Made by a program: the position numbers and the translations under genes. Positions 7,800 to 15,832 of a stretch of 64,000 nt of DNA are shown here, one piece after another. The DNA is from Bradyrhizobium liaoningense (GTDB lineage Bacteria > Pseudomonadota > Alphaproteobacteria > Rhizobiales > Xanthobacteraceae), in the NCBI RefSeq assembly GCF_018130955.1, contig NZ_JAFCJM010000020.1:1-64000 (forward strand), written 5' to 3'. Positions within the stretch are counted from its first letter, which is position 1. The number at the start of each line of letters is the position of its first letter. Below the pieces are notes generated by a model. The model was not told the origin of the DNA and searched no databases. It was given only the letters and a program-made list of their open reading frames with translations.

Positions 7800-8618
7800 A
7801 TGCGAAAGATCGCCTTCGTTCTCTTGCTCGCTCTCGCGTCGCCCTTTCAGGCGCACGCGCAATCGGCCGACCTCGTGCTGTGCGACAGGCTGGCAGCCGA
7901 TCCCAGCGATCCCGACAAGCCGGCCGATGTCCGGGGCGTGGCTGACGTTGCGTCCGCGGACATTCCGACCGCGATCAAGTTCTGCAAGACGGCGTCGGGC
8001 GCCTCGCGGCGCGCGATGTTCCAGCTCGGTCGCGCCTATGCCGCCAACCGGCAGATGCCGGAAGCGATGGCGGCCTGGCGCAAGGCCGCCGACAAGGGCT
8101 CGACCTCGGCGATGGTCGAGCTCGGCGTGCTCTACGGCACGGGCGCGGGCGTCGCGAAGGACGAGGCGCAGGCACGAAAACTGTTCGAGAAGGCGGCGGA
8201 AGCCGGCAATCCCCGCGGCGTCAGCAATCTCGCGGCCATTGGCGGCGGTACGGCCGCGCCAGCCGATCCGGCGCGCTCGCGCGAGCTGCTCGGCAGGGCC
8301 GCCGAGACCAATGCGGAGGCGCAGTATCAGCTCGGCCTGATGCTGTCGAACGGCAGCGGCGGCCAGCAGGACGACGTTGCGGCGCGTGCGATGTTCGAAA
8401 AGGCGGCGGCGAAAAACCATCCCGGCGCACTGGAGCGGATGGGCGCTTTCGCGCAGGAAGGCCGCGGCGGTCCGAAGGACAAGGACGCCGCAAAGGCCTA
8501 TTACGAGCGCGCCGCGGCGCTCGGCGACGAAGATGCCAAGAAGGCGCTGGAGCGGATTCGCTGTCCCTACGCGATCAAGAACAAGCAGGGCCAGCTCGTC
8601 ACCACCCTGTGTTTCTGA
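7800..8618 (+). CDS. Sel1-repeat exported protein
   Basis: A 272-residue protein. The ATG at 7800 gives a signal peptide MRKIAFVLLLALASPFQAHAQ; the frame is open from a TTG at 7764 that overlaps the upstream stop, but that would bury the leader. The rest is made of Sel1/TPR-like helical repeats (AMFQLGRAYAANRQMPEAMA, AMVELGVLYGTGAGVAKDEA, AQYQLGLMLSNGSGGQQDD, ALERMGAFAQEGRGGPKD), each about 36 residues. Such proteins scaffold protein contacts in the periplasm. Two Cys occur in the mature N-terminal third and two near the C-terminus. Confidence 0.88.
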   Translation: MRKIAFVLLLALASPFQAHAQSADLVLCDRLAADPSDPDKPADVRGVADVASADIPTAIKFCKTASGASRRAMFQLGRAYAANRQMPEAMAAWRKAADKGSTSAMVELGVLYGTGAGVAKDEAQARKLFEKAAEAGNPRGVSNLAAIGGGTAAPADPARSRELLGRAAETNAEAQYQLGLMLSNGSGGQQDDVAARAMFEKAAAKNHPGALERMGAFAQEGRGGPKDKDAAKAYYERAAALGDEDAKKALERIRCPYAIKNKQGQLVTTLCF

Positions 8619-8715
8619 TCGCATCCACCAGATTCGGAAGGCATTGATCGAGCGCAACACCCTGCGCCGCCGCGGCACGATAGATTGCATCGCAAGAACA
8701 ACAACGGAGCTTGCG

Positions 8716-9186
8716 ATGAAACTTCGATGCGGGATGGTGGTGCTGGCCTGGCTGGCATCCTCCACGGTGGTTGCGATGGCCCAGGATCTCAAATCACCGA
8801 CCGCGAGCGACTATGTGCCGAAGCTCGGCGATATCATGAGCGCGGCGCAGGCGCGTCACCAAAAGCTCTGGCTCGCCGGCAAGGCCCAAAACTGGGAGCT
8901 CGCGGCCTACGAGCTGCATCAGCTCAAGGCAAGCCTCGTCGAAGCGGCCTTGCTCTACTCCGGCATTCCCGTCAGCAACGTCACGACGCTGGAGCCGTCA
9001 TTGCAGTCTGTCTCGGATGCGATCGGGGCCAAGGACGGTCGCAAGTTCGCGAAGGCGCTGGGCGAACTCACTGAGGGCTGCAATGCCTGTCACCGGTCGA
9101 TGGGGCGGAGTTTCGTCGTGATGCGGGTTCCTGTCGACCAGCAGCCGTTCGGCAATCAAGCGTTTCAGCCGCAGGGCAAGCCGTGA
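8716..9186 (+). CDS. class II-like c-type cytochrome
   Basis: A 156-residue protein with a signal peptide cut near VAMAQ (residue 23), a helix-rich middle and a single haem motif CNACH at residues 122-126, close to the C-terminus. This position is that of cytochrome c' (class II), not of ordinary class I cytochromes. The start at 8716 has GGAG at 6 nt; the reading frame is open much further upstream but that part is a shadow of the Sel1 gene. The redox partner is unknown. Confidence 0.8.
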   Translation: MKLRCGMVVLAWLASSTVVAMAQDLKSPTASDYVPKLGDIMSAAQARHQKLWLAGKAQNWELAAYELHQLKASLVEAALLYSGIPVSNVTTLEPSLQSVSDAIGAKDGRKFAKALGELTEGCNACHRSMGRSFVVMRVPVDQQPFGNQAFQPQGKP

Positions 9187-9246
9187 AGGAACTTCCATCT
9201 TGCGGTCGCGCTTGAGGGGAAGGGGGCGCCAAGAGGAGGAGCGATC

Positions 9247-9396
9247 ATGATCCGCAAGCTGCGATCCGGCGAATACCGGCTCTATTCGCGCAAGGTCAAT
9301 CCGAAGACCGGCCGACGCCGCAACCTCGGCACCTTCAAGAGCCGCGCGGCGGCCGAGAAGCACGAGCGCGAGGTGCAGTATTTCAAGCGTCACTAA
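9247..9396 (+). CDS. small basic conserved protein (49 aa)
   Basis: A 49-residue, strongly basic protein starting MIRKLRSGEYRLYSRK and ending EREVQYFKRH, behind an excellent AGGAGG about 8 nt upstream. The sequence KSGEYRLYSRKV-like core followed by NLGTFKSRAAAEKHEREV resembles the strand-strand-helix N-terminal part of integrase arm-binding domains and is also similar to short proteins I recall from Bradyrhizobium. There is no signal peptide. It may bind nucleic acid; this is inference from charge and shape only. Confidence 0.75.
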   Translation: MIRKLRSGEYRLYSRKVNPKTGRRRNLGTFKSRAAAEKHEREVQYFKRH

Positions 9397-9504
9397 GGCG
9401 TGATGAGCGTCCTGCCGGTGCCAAAAAACAAAACGTCGAAAACAACCCCATGCACAGTAGAAAAGGAGAGCGTTACGAGCGATTGCTGATTTTACGAAAA
9501 TCGC

Positions 9505-9534
9505 TTGACCCGTCGGGCAAATCAGGTGTATATT
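9505..9534 (+). promoter_or_regulatory. sigma-70-like promoter before the second GrlR-like gene
   Basis: TTGACC, an 18-bp spacer and TATATT match the housekeeping -35/-10 boxes. The alternative TTG start at 9533 would lie inside the -10 box, which supports the downstream start at 9587. The surrounding 40 bp (CGCTTGACCCGTCGGGCAAA) resemble a sequence I recall as repeated in Bradyrhizobium genomes; no second copy was seen in this window. Confidence 0.6.
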
Positions 9535-9586
9535 GCCATCATCGCGAGGGATGGGCCCACCAACGGCGGGACCGCGGAAAAGCCTG

Positions 9587-10369
9587 ATGGATCCCGATGG
9601 ATTCGGTGCGGCGGCGGTGCTAGGTAGCGCGCAACTCGCAAATGGTTTTCCGGGATTTTTTTCGTTGCCGAACGGGCTCTACAAGGTCGAATGCGGCGTC
9701 AACGACGCCTTCGGCCGCAGCATCATGTGCATGCACAACGGCAGGCTGCTCGGCGGCAATTCGGCGTTTGCCCATCTCGGCACCTACGAGGAGCGCGATA
9801 GCGGGATCATCGCAGAAGTGATCACCCAACGTCACAACCACGACCCCTATTACAAATCGCTGTTGGGGAGCGACGCGATGTCCGTCAGCCTGCTCGGCCG
9901 GCCCCACGAAAAGGGCATCCGCTTCGAAGGCGAGGCCGCGCCGGCTCCGGGTTCGCTGTTCTGGGCCGAACTCACGCGGCTCGAGGACGATGCATTGCCG
10001 CCGCGGGGCACAGTCGGAGCAGCCGGCATCGCGAACGGGCTCTACTCCATCCACCTGAACGCGCTTGACGGTGTCGATGGCGGGCTGTCCGGCGTGATGC
10101 TGCTGATGGACGGCCGCATCCTCGGTGGTGACGCGTTCTTCTACTATCTCGGCTCATATTCGTCGGAGAACGGCCGCTGGAAGGGCGAGATCCTCAATCA
10201 GGAGCATACGCCGGCGCGCGGCGAGAACCCGGTATTCGGTGGCCATGAGGTCGGGATCGGCTTTTCCGGCAGCTGCAACGACGAGGGTGGCGAGCTGGAA
10301 GGCATCGCGCTCGCGGGCAAGCGCAGCCTGCGGCTGGCGGCGTCGCTCAAGCTGATGCGCCGCGCGTAG
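9587..10369 (+). CDS. GrlR-family protein with two GrlR-like repeats (paralogue)
   Basis: A 260-residue paralogue of the protein at 6351. I use the ATG at 9587 because it lies downstream of the predicted promoter and has GGAAAAG before it; TTG 9533 and ATG 9551 are possible but unlikely. It adds a 32-residue N-terminal extension, then repeat 1 (GLYKVECGVNDAFGRSIM with LGGNSAFAHLGTYEE) and repeat 2 (GLYSIHLNALDGVDGGLSG with LGGDAFFYYLGSYSS). By eye the C-terminal repeat is nearly identical to that of the first copy, while the N-terminal repeat has diverged. Function unknown. Confidence 0.8.
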   Translation: MDPDGFGAAAVLGSAQLANGFPGFFSLPNGLYKVECGVNDAFGRSIMCMHNGRLLGGNSAFAHLGTYEERDSGIIAEVITQRHNHDPYYKSLLGSDAMSVSLLGRPHEKGIRFEGEAAPAPGSLFWAELTRLEDDALPPRGTVGAAGIANGLYSIHLNALDGVDGGLSGVMLLMDGRILGGDAFFYYLGSYSSENGRWKGEILNQEHTPARGENPVFGGHEVGIGFSGSCNDEGGELEGIALAGKRSLRLAASLKLMRRA

Positions 10370-10443
10370 AACGTTAGGACGTCTATTGGCTCAACCACGG
10401 AAGCGTCGACTGCGGCATTTGTCGGGTGCCGTCGACTGCGTCG

Positions 10444-10890
10444 CTAGCGCTTTGGCTTGGACAACGAGCGCTTTTGAGCGGCTTCTTGAGCATCTTGCAG
10501 GGACTTCGGCAGCAATTTGACAGCGTTAATATCGACGGTCTTCTGCTTGTCTCCACTTCCGTCGATCGAGAATTCATGCGGCTTTATTTGCATGATGCCT
10601 GGCTGCATTTTCAAGGTTTCGAATCGACTATCCTTTGCGCGAGAGTCTGATTCCGGGCACGTCCCACCTGGAGAGCTCTCACAAAAGCACCAGCCCACAC
10701 CTGTGACAGTGTCGGTCTCGTCTAGGCTGTCAAGGATGGTTTGACCGTTAATTCTGCAAGCTGCCGGCGTCGAGAACTCCATGGTGGTGCTGCTCTTGAG
10801 CGTCCATACAGACTTGGCTTTACGTGTTGCCGTATCCACGTGTTGAGCCGGCGGAGTGGAGAACAACAAGAGGAATAGGACGTATTTCAT
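10444..10890 (-). CDS. exported hypothetical protein (148 aa)
   Basis: A protein of unknown family with a short leader (MKYVLFLLLFSTPPAQ), so probably exported. The mature part has four Cys (AACRING, GWCFCESSPGGTC) that could form two disulfides, and a C-terminal Lys/Gln-rich helix (KSLQDAQEAAQKRSLSKPKR). It overlaps the upstream lipoprotein gene by 4 nt (ATGA), so the two are co-translated. The coding region looks richer in A and T than its neighbours, which hints at acquisition from elsewhere. Confidence 0.7.
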   Translation of the reverse strand: MKYVLFLLLFSTPPAQHVDTATRKAKSVWTLKSSTTMEFSTPAACRINGQTILDSLDETDTVTGVGWCFCESSPGGTCPESDSRAKDSRFETLKMQPGIMQIKPHEFSIDGSGDKQKTVDINAVKLLPKSLQDAQEAAQKRSLSKPKR

Positions 10891-11708
10891 TGAACGGCCT
10901 TCAGGCTGCGGAGCGTGTTTTGCAGTTGCTGAAGATCAAGACGCTGGTTGGCAACGGTAGCGGAGATCGCGGCCGCATTGCGGACATTCGAATTGATATC
11001 TGCAACTGGCAGAGTTCTGACAGTGTACGGCTTTGGCGGTGGATCAATGGGCGTCATGCTAATCTGCAACTGTTCGTCGATGGAATAACTTCCCGATGCA
11101 GCAACAAATGCGCCGCCAAACGGAAACGCGTAGCTATAACTTCCGTCGCCGTTGAACCTGATCGTTATTTGAGTGTTATAGCTTGGACTGTCTGCGTTGG
11201 CGGACGGATTGACATTCAGTGCGGAAGCACTCCGAACGAGCCAATCATACAAGCCTAGGTTATTCGTAAGTGCGTTGAATGTCGGGCTGGTGTCGCTGCA
11301 ATCGAGTCGGATTTCCTTGATCAAATCGCCCGAGTTGATCTTGAAAGTGATCGCACTGTTGCGCTCACCCGTCGCGTTGACGGCTAGACCCGGTGGAGAT
11401 CCGATGACCCACGAAGTGGAATAGGGCGCCCCGATCGAGGAGCTTCTTCCATTGTAACCTGCGCCGGCCGTGATCGCGGAGTCGACCTTCGGCAGGAGTG
11501 CGATGCTGATCAGCCAATATCGCGGCTTGAACCGGGCGAAAGTAGGCTGGTCCAGATATCTAAGCGCTGTCTGCAGCCCACAGCTTGCGTTCAAAAGAAT
11601 TTCCGCAACTGGAAGCTGCGTTTCTCGCGGAATATCCGGGACTAGGCTGCAACCTGCAACAAGGGCTGTTGCCCCTGCGGATAAGAACGCTCGACATAGT
11701 CTCCACAT
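10887..11708 (-). CDS. putative lipoprotein (273 aa)
   Basis: The start at 11708 gives MWRLCRAFLSAGATALVAGC, a signal peptide with the lipobox VAGC at residues 17-20; a GGGGGG ribosome-binding site lies upstream. The longer frame to 11990 runs antisense through a methyltransferase remnant and is rejected. The mature protein contains beta-rich stretches (AITFKINSGDLIKEIRLDC, TQITIRFNGDGSYSYAFPFG) and a C-terminal coil-like helix (VANQRLDLQQLQNTLRSL). No family is recognised. Base composition is less GC-rich than the flanks. It is first in a two-gene operon. Confidence 0.72.
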   Translation of the reverse strand: MWRLCRAFLSAGATALVAGCSLVPDIPRETQLPVAEILLNASCGLQTALRYLDQPTFARFKPRYWLISIALLPKVDSAITAGAGYNGRSSSIGAPYSTSWVIGSPPGLAVNATGERNSAITFKINSGDLIKEIRLDCSDTSPTFNALTNNLGLYDWLVRSASALNVNPSANADSPSYNTQITIRFNGDGSYSYAFPFGGAFVAASGSYSIDEQLQISMTPIDPPPKPYTVRTLPVADINSNVRNAAAISATVANQRLDLQQLQNTLRSLKAVQ

Positions 11709-11710
11709 GA

Positions 11711-12262
11711 TTGCCGCCCCCCAATGCGACCACCACGCGCTGATTGAAATAGGCGCTGTAACCAAAGGTAGAATATCCGAGGATACGGCTTTGGCAAGTG
11801 CGCTCGCGGCCGGCGTGGACGCATCCCTCGGGCAGATCGTGCGCGCCCGGCGGAATGTTCCGGAGGCGAATTTCGTCCACGCGGATATGACGAGCATCCA
11901 GCTCCCTACCGGGTCGTTTGACGCCATATCTGCTTTCTGTTCGATGACGCATGTGTCGGGGAACGAGCATGCAGCCCTCATTCGGCGCATCGCGTCGTGG
12001 CTTCGGCCGGATGGGATCTTCGTGGCGAGCTTTGGATCGGCGGAAGGCGACTGGCTGAGATTGGCTCGGCACTCCGATGTTCTTCAGCCATCTTGATCCC
12101 GATGAGACGAAGCGACTCGTCGTCGACGCTGGTTTCGACATCGAGCAAGCAGAGTTGCTCAAGCAGGACAACGAAGATGCAGTATTCCTTTGGATCTCGG
12201 CGCGCCTGAGCATGAGGGCACGTACCGACAAGGGGCGGTCAATGTCCGCTTCGCCCCGATAG
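11711..12262 (+). pseudogene. decayed class I SAM-dependent methyltransferase
   Basis: Two frames together give the second half of a Ubiquinone/menaquinone-type methyltransferase. Frame 1 (to about 12060) has GVDASLGQIVRARRNVP, the motif II NFVHADMTSIQLPTGSFDAI and the ASWLRPDGIFVASFG strand. Frame 2 continues with WLGTPMFFSHLDPDETKRLV and VFLWISARL (to about 12208). The Gly-rich SAM motif I is missing: the N-terminal part begins only with degraded sequence (ISEDTALASALAAGVDAS). A missing N-terminus plus an internal frameshift mean the gene is dead. It lies divergent from the lipoprotein gene. Confidence 0.75.
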
Positions 12263-12280
12263 CGATGCTCGCACCGCGTC

Positions 12281-12963
12281 CTAGACCTGCGCTTGCGCCC
12301 TCGTCTCCGGGCTGCCTTGACCGAGGCGCGGCTCCATTCCCGCCAACAGTCGTTGCATGTTGGCACGATGGCGAAGATGATGTAGAGGCCTGCGATCACC
12401 ATCAGCCGATAGGGCAAGGGGTGGTCGAGAGCCCAGACGAGAACGATCGCGGTCAACGCTGCGAGCATCGAGCCGAGGGATACGATCCGGCTTATCGCCA
12501 GCACGATGCCAAAGGCCGTCGCAGTGCCTAATCCCACGGGCCATGACATCGCCAGCAACACGCCGAGCCCGGCGGCTGCGGATTTGCCGCCCGTTAAGTT
12601 CAACCAGATCGAACGGCCATGCCCGAGCAGCACGGCAATTCCGGCCAGGCAAACGGCCCACGGCACCCAGACTTGCAAATCAGACGCCGTCTGCGGCGTT
12701 GGAGATAGCACTGTATAGAGCCAGGGACAGAACGAGCGGGCCACCATGATAGCGGCCACGCCTTTCAGCACATCTGTCATCAGCACCACCAGGGCCGGCC
12801 ATTTTCCAAGCGTCCGCAGGACATTCGTGGCGCCGGTGGATTTGGAGCCATGCTCCCTGATATCGATGCCTCTCAGGAGCTTTCCCGCCAGATAGCCCGT
12901 GGGGGTCGAGCCCAGGAGATAGGCGATCACCAATCCAACCGCGCTCGCTGTCCAGAAACCCAT
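12281..12963 (-). pseudogene. plsY: glycerol-3-phosphate acyltransferase PlsY, frameshifted
   Basis: PlsY transfers acyl groups from acyl phosphate to glycerol 3-phosphate at the inner membrane. Seen: several membrane helices, motif 1 (RGIDIREHGSKSTGATNVLR) and motif 2 (GHGRSIWLNLTGGKSAAAGL). Motif 3 (RANMQRLLAGMEPRL) is in a different frame. One C seems missing near 12372, just after GLYIIF, so the frame runs on into 260 residues of nonsense; restoring the base gives an intact protein ending at 12281. It is either a real inactivation or a sequence error. It is last of a three-gene operon with a secreted laminin-G-like protein and a propeller protein, so it is likely an extra copy. Confidence 0.8.
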
Positions 12964-12972
12964 GATTTCGTC

Positions 12973-13644
12973 TCAAGGAAGCGGTGTGATCGTCATCAAA
13001 TCGAAGCGCGTCACGCTGTCGGACTTGGTCCAAAGCGCAACGCCACCGGCCTCCGTGAACGTAGTGTCGGTTACCTCGAACAGCATGGCGCCGTCATAGA
13101 CCACGGTGAAGCGCTGACCTTGCGCTTCCAGTGTCAGCGTGTGCCAATCGCCCGAGGTGACGCGAAGGTTCGCCGTGCCGAGTTGTTGCCGCTTGCCGGC
13201 GACGACGCGATAGAAGCGCACATTGTCCTCCAACGCATTGGCGCGCGCGATGTAATAATTGTCCGGGCCGTGCATCCGAACGGCGATGCCGGCAGCTCGA
13301 TCCACCTTACCGCTCACCGCCTTGAATCTGATCTCGGCTTTGACATTCTTCCCTGAAATCGTGGTGGGGATGGCGAGCGGAAAGCGGTAATCGGTTGTAT
13401 CAGTGCTGGATTGCTCGATCGCAAAGCCCGTTTTGGCGGTGGGATCGGCAACGACGGTCCATTGCCCCTGGGTGCCCCGGCCGGTGCGCGCAAACGAGAA
13501 ACCCGGCGGCGGCTTCCCTGCTGTCATTTGGTCAATCTGGATCATGTTGATTTCTCCCTCAGCAAATGCCGGAGCGCTGACGTGTGCGACAATCAACGCA
13601 ATGGCTGCAGTGATCGCCCTCAAAGACCAAGAAGACCTGTGCAT
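12973..13644 (-). CDS. exported laminin-G-like (DUF1080/concanavalin fold) protein
   Basis: A 223-residue protein with a signal peptide (cut about residue 28, APAFA). The mature part resembles the DUF1080 or family 16-like concanavalin fold: GKPPPGFSFARTGRGTQG, then ISGKNVKAEIRFKAVSGKVD, RAAGIAVRMHGPDNYYIARA and VVYDGAMLFEVTDTTF. These are the usual strands of that sandwich, without clear catalytic residues. It stops 9 bp before plsY and follows the propeller gene by 15 bp, so all three are one transcript. It may bind a carbohydrate in the periplasm. Confidence 0.8.
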   Translation of the reverse strand: MHRSSWSLRAITAAIALIVAHVSAPAFAEGEINMIQIDQMTAGKPPPGFSFARTGRGTQGQWTVVADPTAKTGFAIEQSSTDTTDYRFPLAIPTTISGKNVKAEIRFKAVSGKVDRAAGIAVRMHGPDNYYIARANALEDNVRFYRVVAGKRQQLGTANLRVTSGDWHTLTLEAQGQRFTVVYDGAMLFEVTDTTFTEAGGVALWTKSDSVTRFDLMTITPLP

Positions 13645-13659
13645 GTGCGCCCTCCCGAT

Positions 13660-14607
13660 CTAGGAATCCGCGAGCACGAGCACCCCGCCATGGACCGCCG
13701 AGATCACATAGAGCCGGTCCGGCGGCACCAGCACCGTCGTGTGCGCGTCGGCAGCCGTGACGGTCTGCAGTCTGCGGCCGCTGACGGGGTTGATGGTCTC
13801 GACCACCCCTGGTTCGCCAATCGCGACATGGACATTGCCGGTTACCGGATTGAAGAACGTGACATCCGGGGGGCCGGCGATCGGCCAGACGTTGGTGACC
13901 TTGCCGGATTGGCTGTCGACTTCGACAAGCTCTGCGTCATCGCAGGCCGCGTAGAGGCGTCCCCGCGCATGGTCGATGTCGAGGCCGTGCGCCCCACCGG
14001 ACGGAAGCCGCCATTGGGCGAGCGGACTCAGGTCAGGCAAGCTTGCGACCAGGATCATCGAAGGCTCGCGGATGCAGAGAAACAGCCGCTCGGCGACCGC
14101 ATCCGTCACGCACCAGCGCGGGCGACCGGGCAGGTCGAGGCTCGTGGTCCTGCCGCCGCCGAGACGAAAGGCCTGCAGTGTCGGCTGCTCCCGCTCGTCG
14201 CCGATGCAGGCGACGATGCCGAGCGCGAGCCGCTTGACGATTGCGGCGCCGTTCGGCCGGGCGCCGGTTTCGTACACCGCCCTGGTCGCGAGCGTTTCAG
14301 CATCGAGCCAGGCAACGCTCGCCGCGCCACGATTGGTGACGAGTATGTCTCCGTCATCGGCGACGGCGCCGGCGCAGCCGGGAAATCCCGACAGCGTTAT
14401 GGTATGGGAGCCGGCGAGGGGATCGATGACCTCGACCGTGCTGCGCGCGGTGTGGGCGATGAAGACGCGGCGGCTCTTCGGATCGAAGATGCCGTGATCG
14501 AAGGAACTCCCCGCGGCATCGGGTATGTCGATCACGCCAATGCGTCGCAGCGAAGCGGTGCTGTCGTCTCGTTGCGCGGTTGCGGTCTTGTCGCGGAATC
14601 CGTCCAT
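13660..14607 (-). CDS. YncE-like beta-propeller protein
   Basis: A 315-residue protein built of repeated blades with the pattern of YVTN/NHL-type seven-bladed propellers (SRRVFIAHTARSTVEVIDPL, ILVTNRGAASVAWLDAETL, RGRLYAACDDAELVEVDSQS, TGNVHVAIGEPGVVETINPV). I used the ATG at 14607, with GGGAG at 7 nt; no signal peptide is seen, so a cytosolic place is predicted, unlike YncE. First gene of the operon with the laminin-G-like protein and plsY. Ligand unknown. Confidence 0.82.
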   Translation of the reverse strand: MDGFRDKTATAQRDDSTASLRRIGVIDIPDAAGSSFDHGIFDPKSRRVFIAHTARSTVEVIDPLAGSHTITLSGFPGCAGAVADDGDILVTNRGAASVAWLDAETLATRAVYETGARPNGAAIVKRLALGIVACIGDEREQPTLQAFRLGGGRTTSLDLPGRPRWCVTDAVAERLFLCIREPSMILVASLPDLSPLAQWRLPSGGAHGLDIDHARGRLYAACDDAELVEVDSQSGKVTNVWPIAGPPDVTFFNPVTGNVHVAIGEPGVVETINPVSGRRLQTVTAADAHTTVLVPPDRLYVISAVHGGVLVLADS

Positions 14608-14735
14608 GTGCAATCTCCCGGAAGAAGCCGAGCGTTGCACAGGCTTGGACGGCGGAGCCGTCTGGCGGGGAGCCTGTGGTGTCCCCGTGCGCGAAACCTA
14701 GCGGCGGAGCGTCTCCGCGGCAAGAAACTTCGCGG

Positions 14736-15425
14736 TCAATATTTCGGCCGGTGCGAGTTAGCCCATTCGCGGGCGTGCCCGATGGGTAGCCGTTGCACCG
14801 CCGCGCGGACCTTTTGCGTCGCCGGCAGATTGTCCATGCGCTCCCGCCAGCGGCAGAACGCCGGGAACTTTGGATACATTGCCTGTCCTTCCGCCGTCAG
14901 GCTGAACGCAAAAGTGCTCGGCAGCAGATAGAAATCCGCGATCGAAAGCTGGTCGCCCAGCAGAAAGTCCTTGCCGTGAGCCAACTCGCGTTCGACGACG
15001 CGAAGCGCTGTGTCGACCTTGGGGAGCGCATGTGCGACGACCTTCTCATCGGATGCGATGCCGAGCTCGGGGAACACCAGGCGTTCGTGCGTCACATGGT
15101 AGATCATGTACGGGTAGTAGTAGGAATTGACCGCGCCGATCCACTGGTTCATGCGCGCCCGCGCGCGAACGTCCTGCGGTGTCAGGCGCGGCCCGTTGAA
15201 AGCTTCGTCGACGTAGGTTGCGATTGCGCTCGTCTCGTAAACGGTGAAATCGCCGTGCTTGAGGATCGGCACGCGGTTGAACGGGTGCAACGCCAGGTGA
15301 TCCGGCTTTCCCATGACGGACTCGAGGTCATGGAAGCCGTAGCTGACCCCCTTGTGAGTCAGGAGGAGGCGGACGATGTTGACGAATGTGCTGCGCGGAA
15401 AGCCGTAGACGATTGGATCGAACAT
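14736..15425 (-). CDS. glutathione S-transferase family protein
   Basis: A 229-residue cytosolic GST. The N-terminal thioredoxin fold shows YGFPRSTFVNIVRLLLTHKG, the cis-Pro RVPILKHGDF and the glutathione-binding YETSAIATYVDEAF; Ser or Tyr near residue 12 is the likely catalytic residue. The C-terminal helical domain contains LLGDQLSIADFYLLPS. It probably detoxifies an electrophile with glutathione. Its start lies 25 bp after the stop of a DUF1127 gene on the same strand, so the two may be co-transcribed. Confidence 0.92.
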   Translation of the reverse strand: MFDPIVYGFPRSTFVNIVRLLLTHKGVSYGFHDLESVMGKPDHLALHPFNRVPILKHGDFTVYETSAIATYVDEAFNGPRLTPQDVRARARMNQWIGAVNSYYYPYMIYHVTHERLVFPELGIASDEKVVAHALPKVDTALRVVERELAHGKDFLLGDQLSIADFYLLPSTFAFSLTAEGQAMYPKFPAFCRWRERMDNLPATQKVRAAVQRLPIGHAREWANSHRPKY

Positions 15426-15450
15426 CCGTTTTCCCCTTTTTGCTTGTCGA

Positions 15451-15714
15451 TCAGAGCGCGAACCAGATCCAGAACGACTTTGCGGCCTCGCGCAGCGCCT
15501 GTTCTTGGGTTAGGCCGATGTCGTTGAGCAGATGCGGGTCATCCGCAATCTCGCGGAGCACGGCACGTTCATAGGGCTGGTCGAGCCAGCTCCACCAGCC
15601 GCGCCGTCGCGCGGGTCGGGGCCCTCGTCCTGAGCTGGATTGAGGAACTGGCGCGGCCGGCTCGACGGCCTGCACCGGCGGGATCGACAAGGTGTCGGTT
15701 AAAAGGAGGGACAT
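15451..15714 (-). CDS. DUF1127 domain protein
   Basis: An 87-residue protein whose C-terminal half is the YjiS-like DUF1127 domain: WWSWLDQPYERAVLREIADD, then PHLLNDIGLTQEQALREAAKSFW. The Trp pair and the DPHLLxDIGL core are diagnostic. The N-terminal half is Pro/Ala-rich and probably unfolded. Small DUF1127 proteins have been tied to RNA binding and carbon/phosphate metabolism in other alphaproteobacteria. I used the ATG at 15714. It is divergent from the LysR gene by 118 bp, so it may be under LysR control. Confidence 0.88.
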   Translation of the reverse strand: MSLLLTDTLSIPPVQAVEPAAPVPQSSSGRGPRPARRRGWWSWLDQPYERAVLREIADDPHLLNDIGLTQEQALREAAKSFWIWFAL

Positions 15715-15832
15715 CGACAAGCTCCAAATCTCGTGAAATGCTTCGCTGGAGCTTCCCAATAATGGTGCGGGGCGCCGCCCCGCAAAGCATCGTTTCTCTT
15801 GCCTGCCCTAGTTTTTCTCATGAAGTCGTGTG

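Noticed and set aside
9533-9586. TTG start at 9533 for the second GrlR-like gene
   Set aside because: It would lie inside the TATATT -10 box.
11709-11990. N-terminal extension of the lipoprotein frame
   Set aside because: It is antisense to the methyltransferase remnant and would bury the lipobox leader.
13411-14931. 506-codon open frame on the plus strand across the propeller gene
   Set aside because: Antisense to a clear beta-propeller; no motif or start signal.
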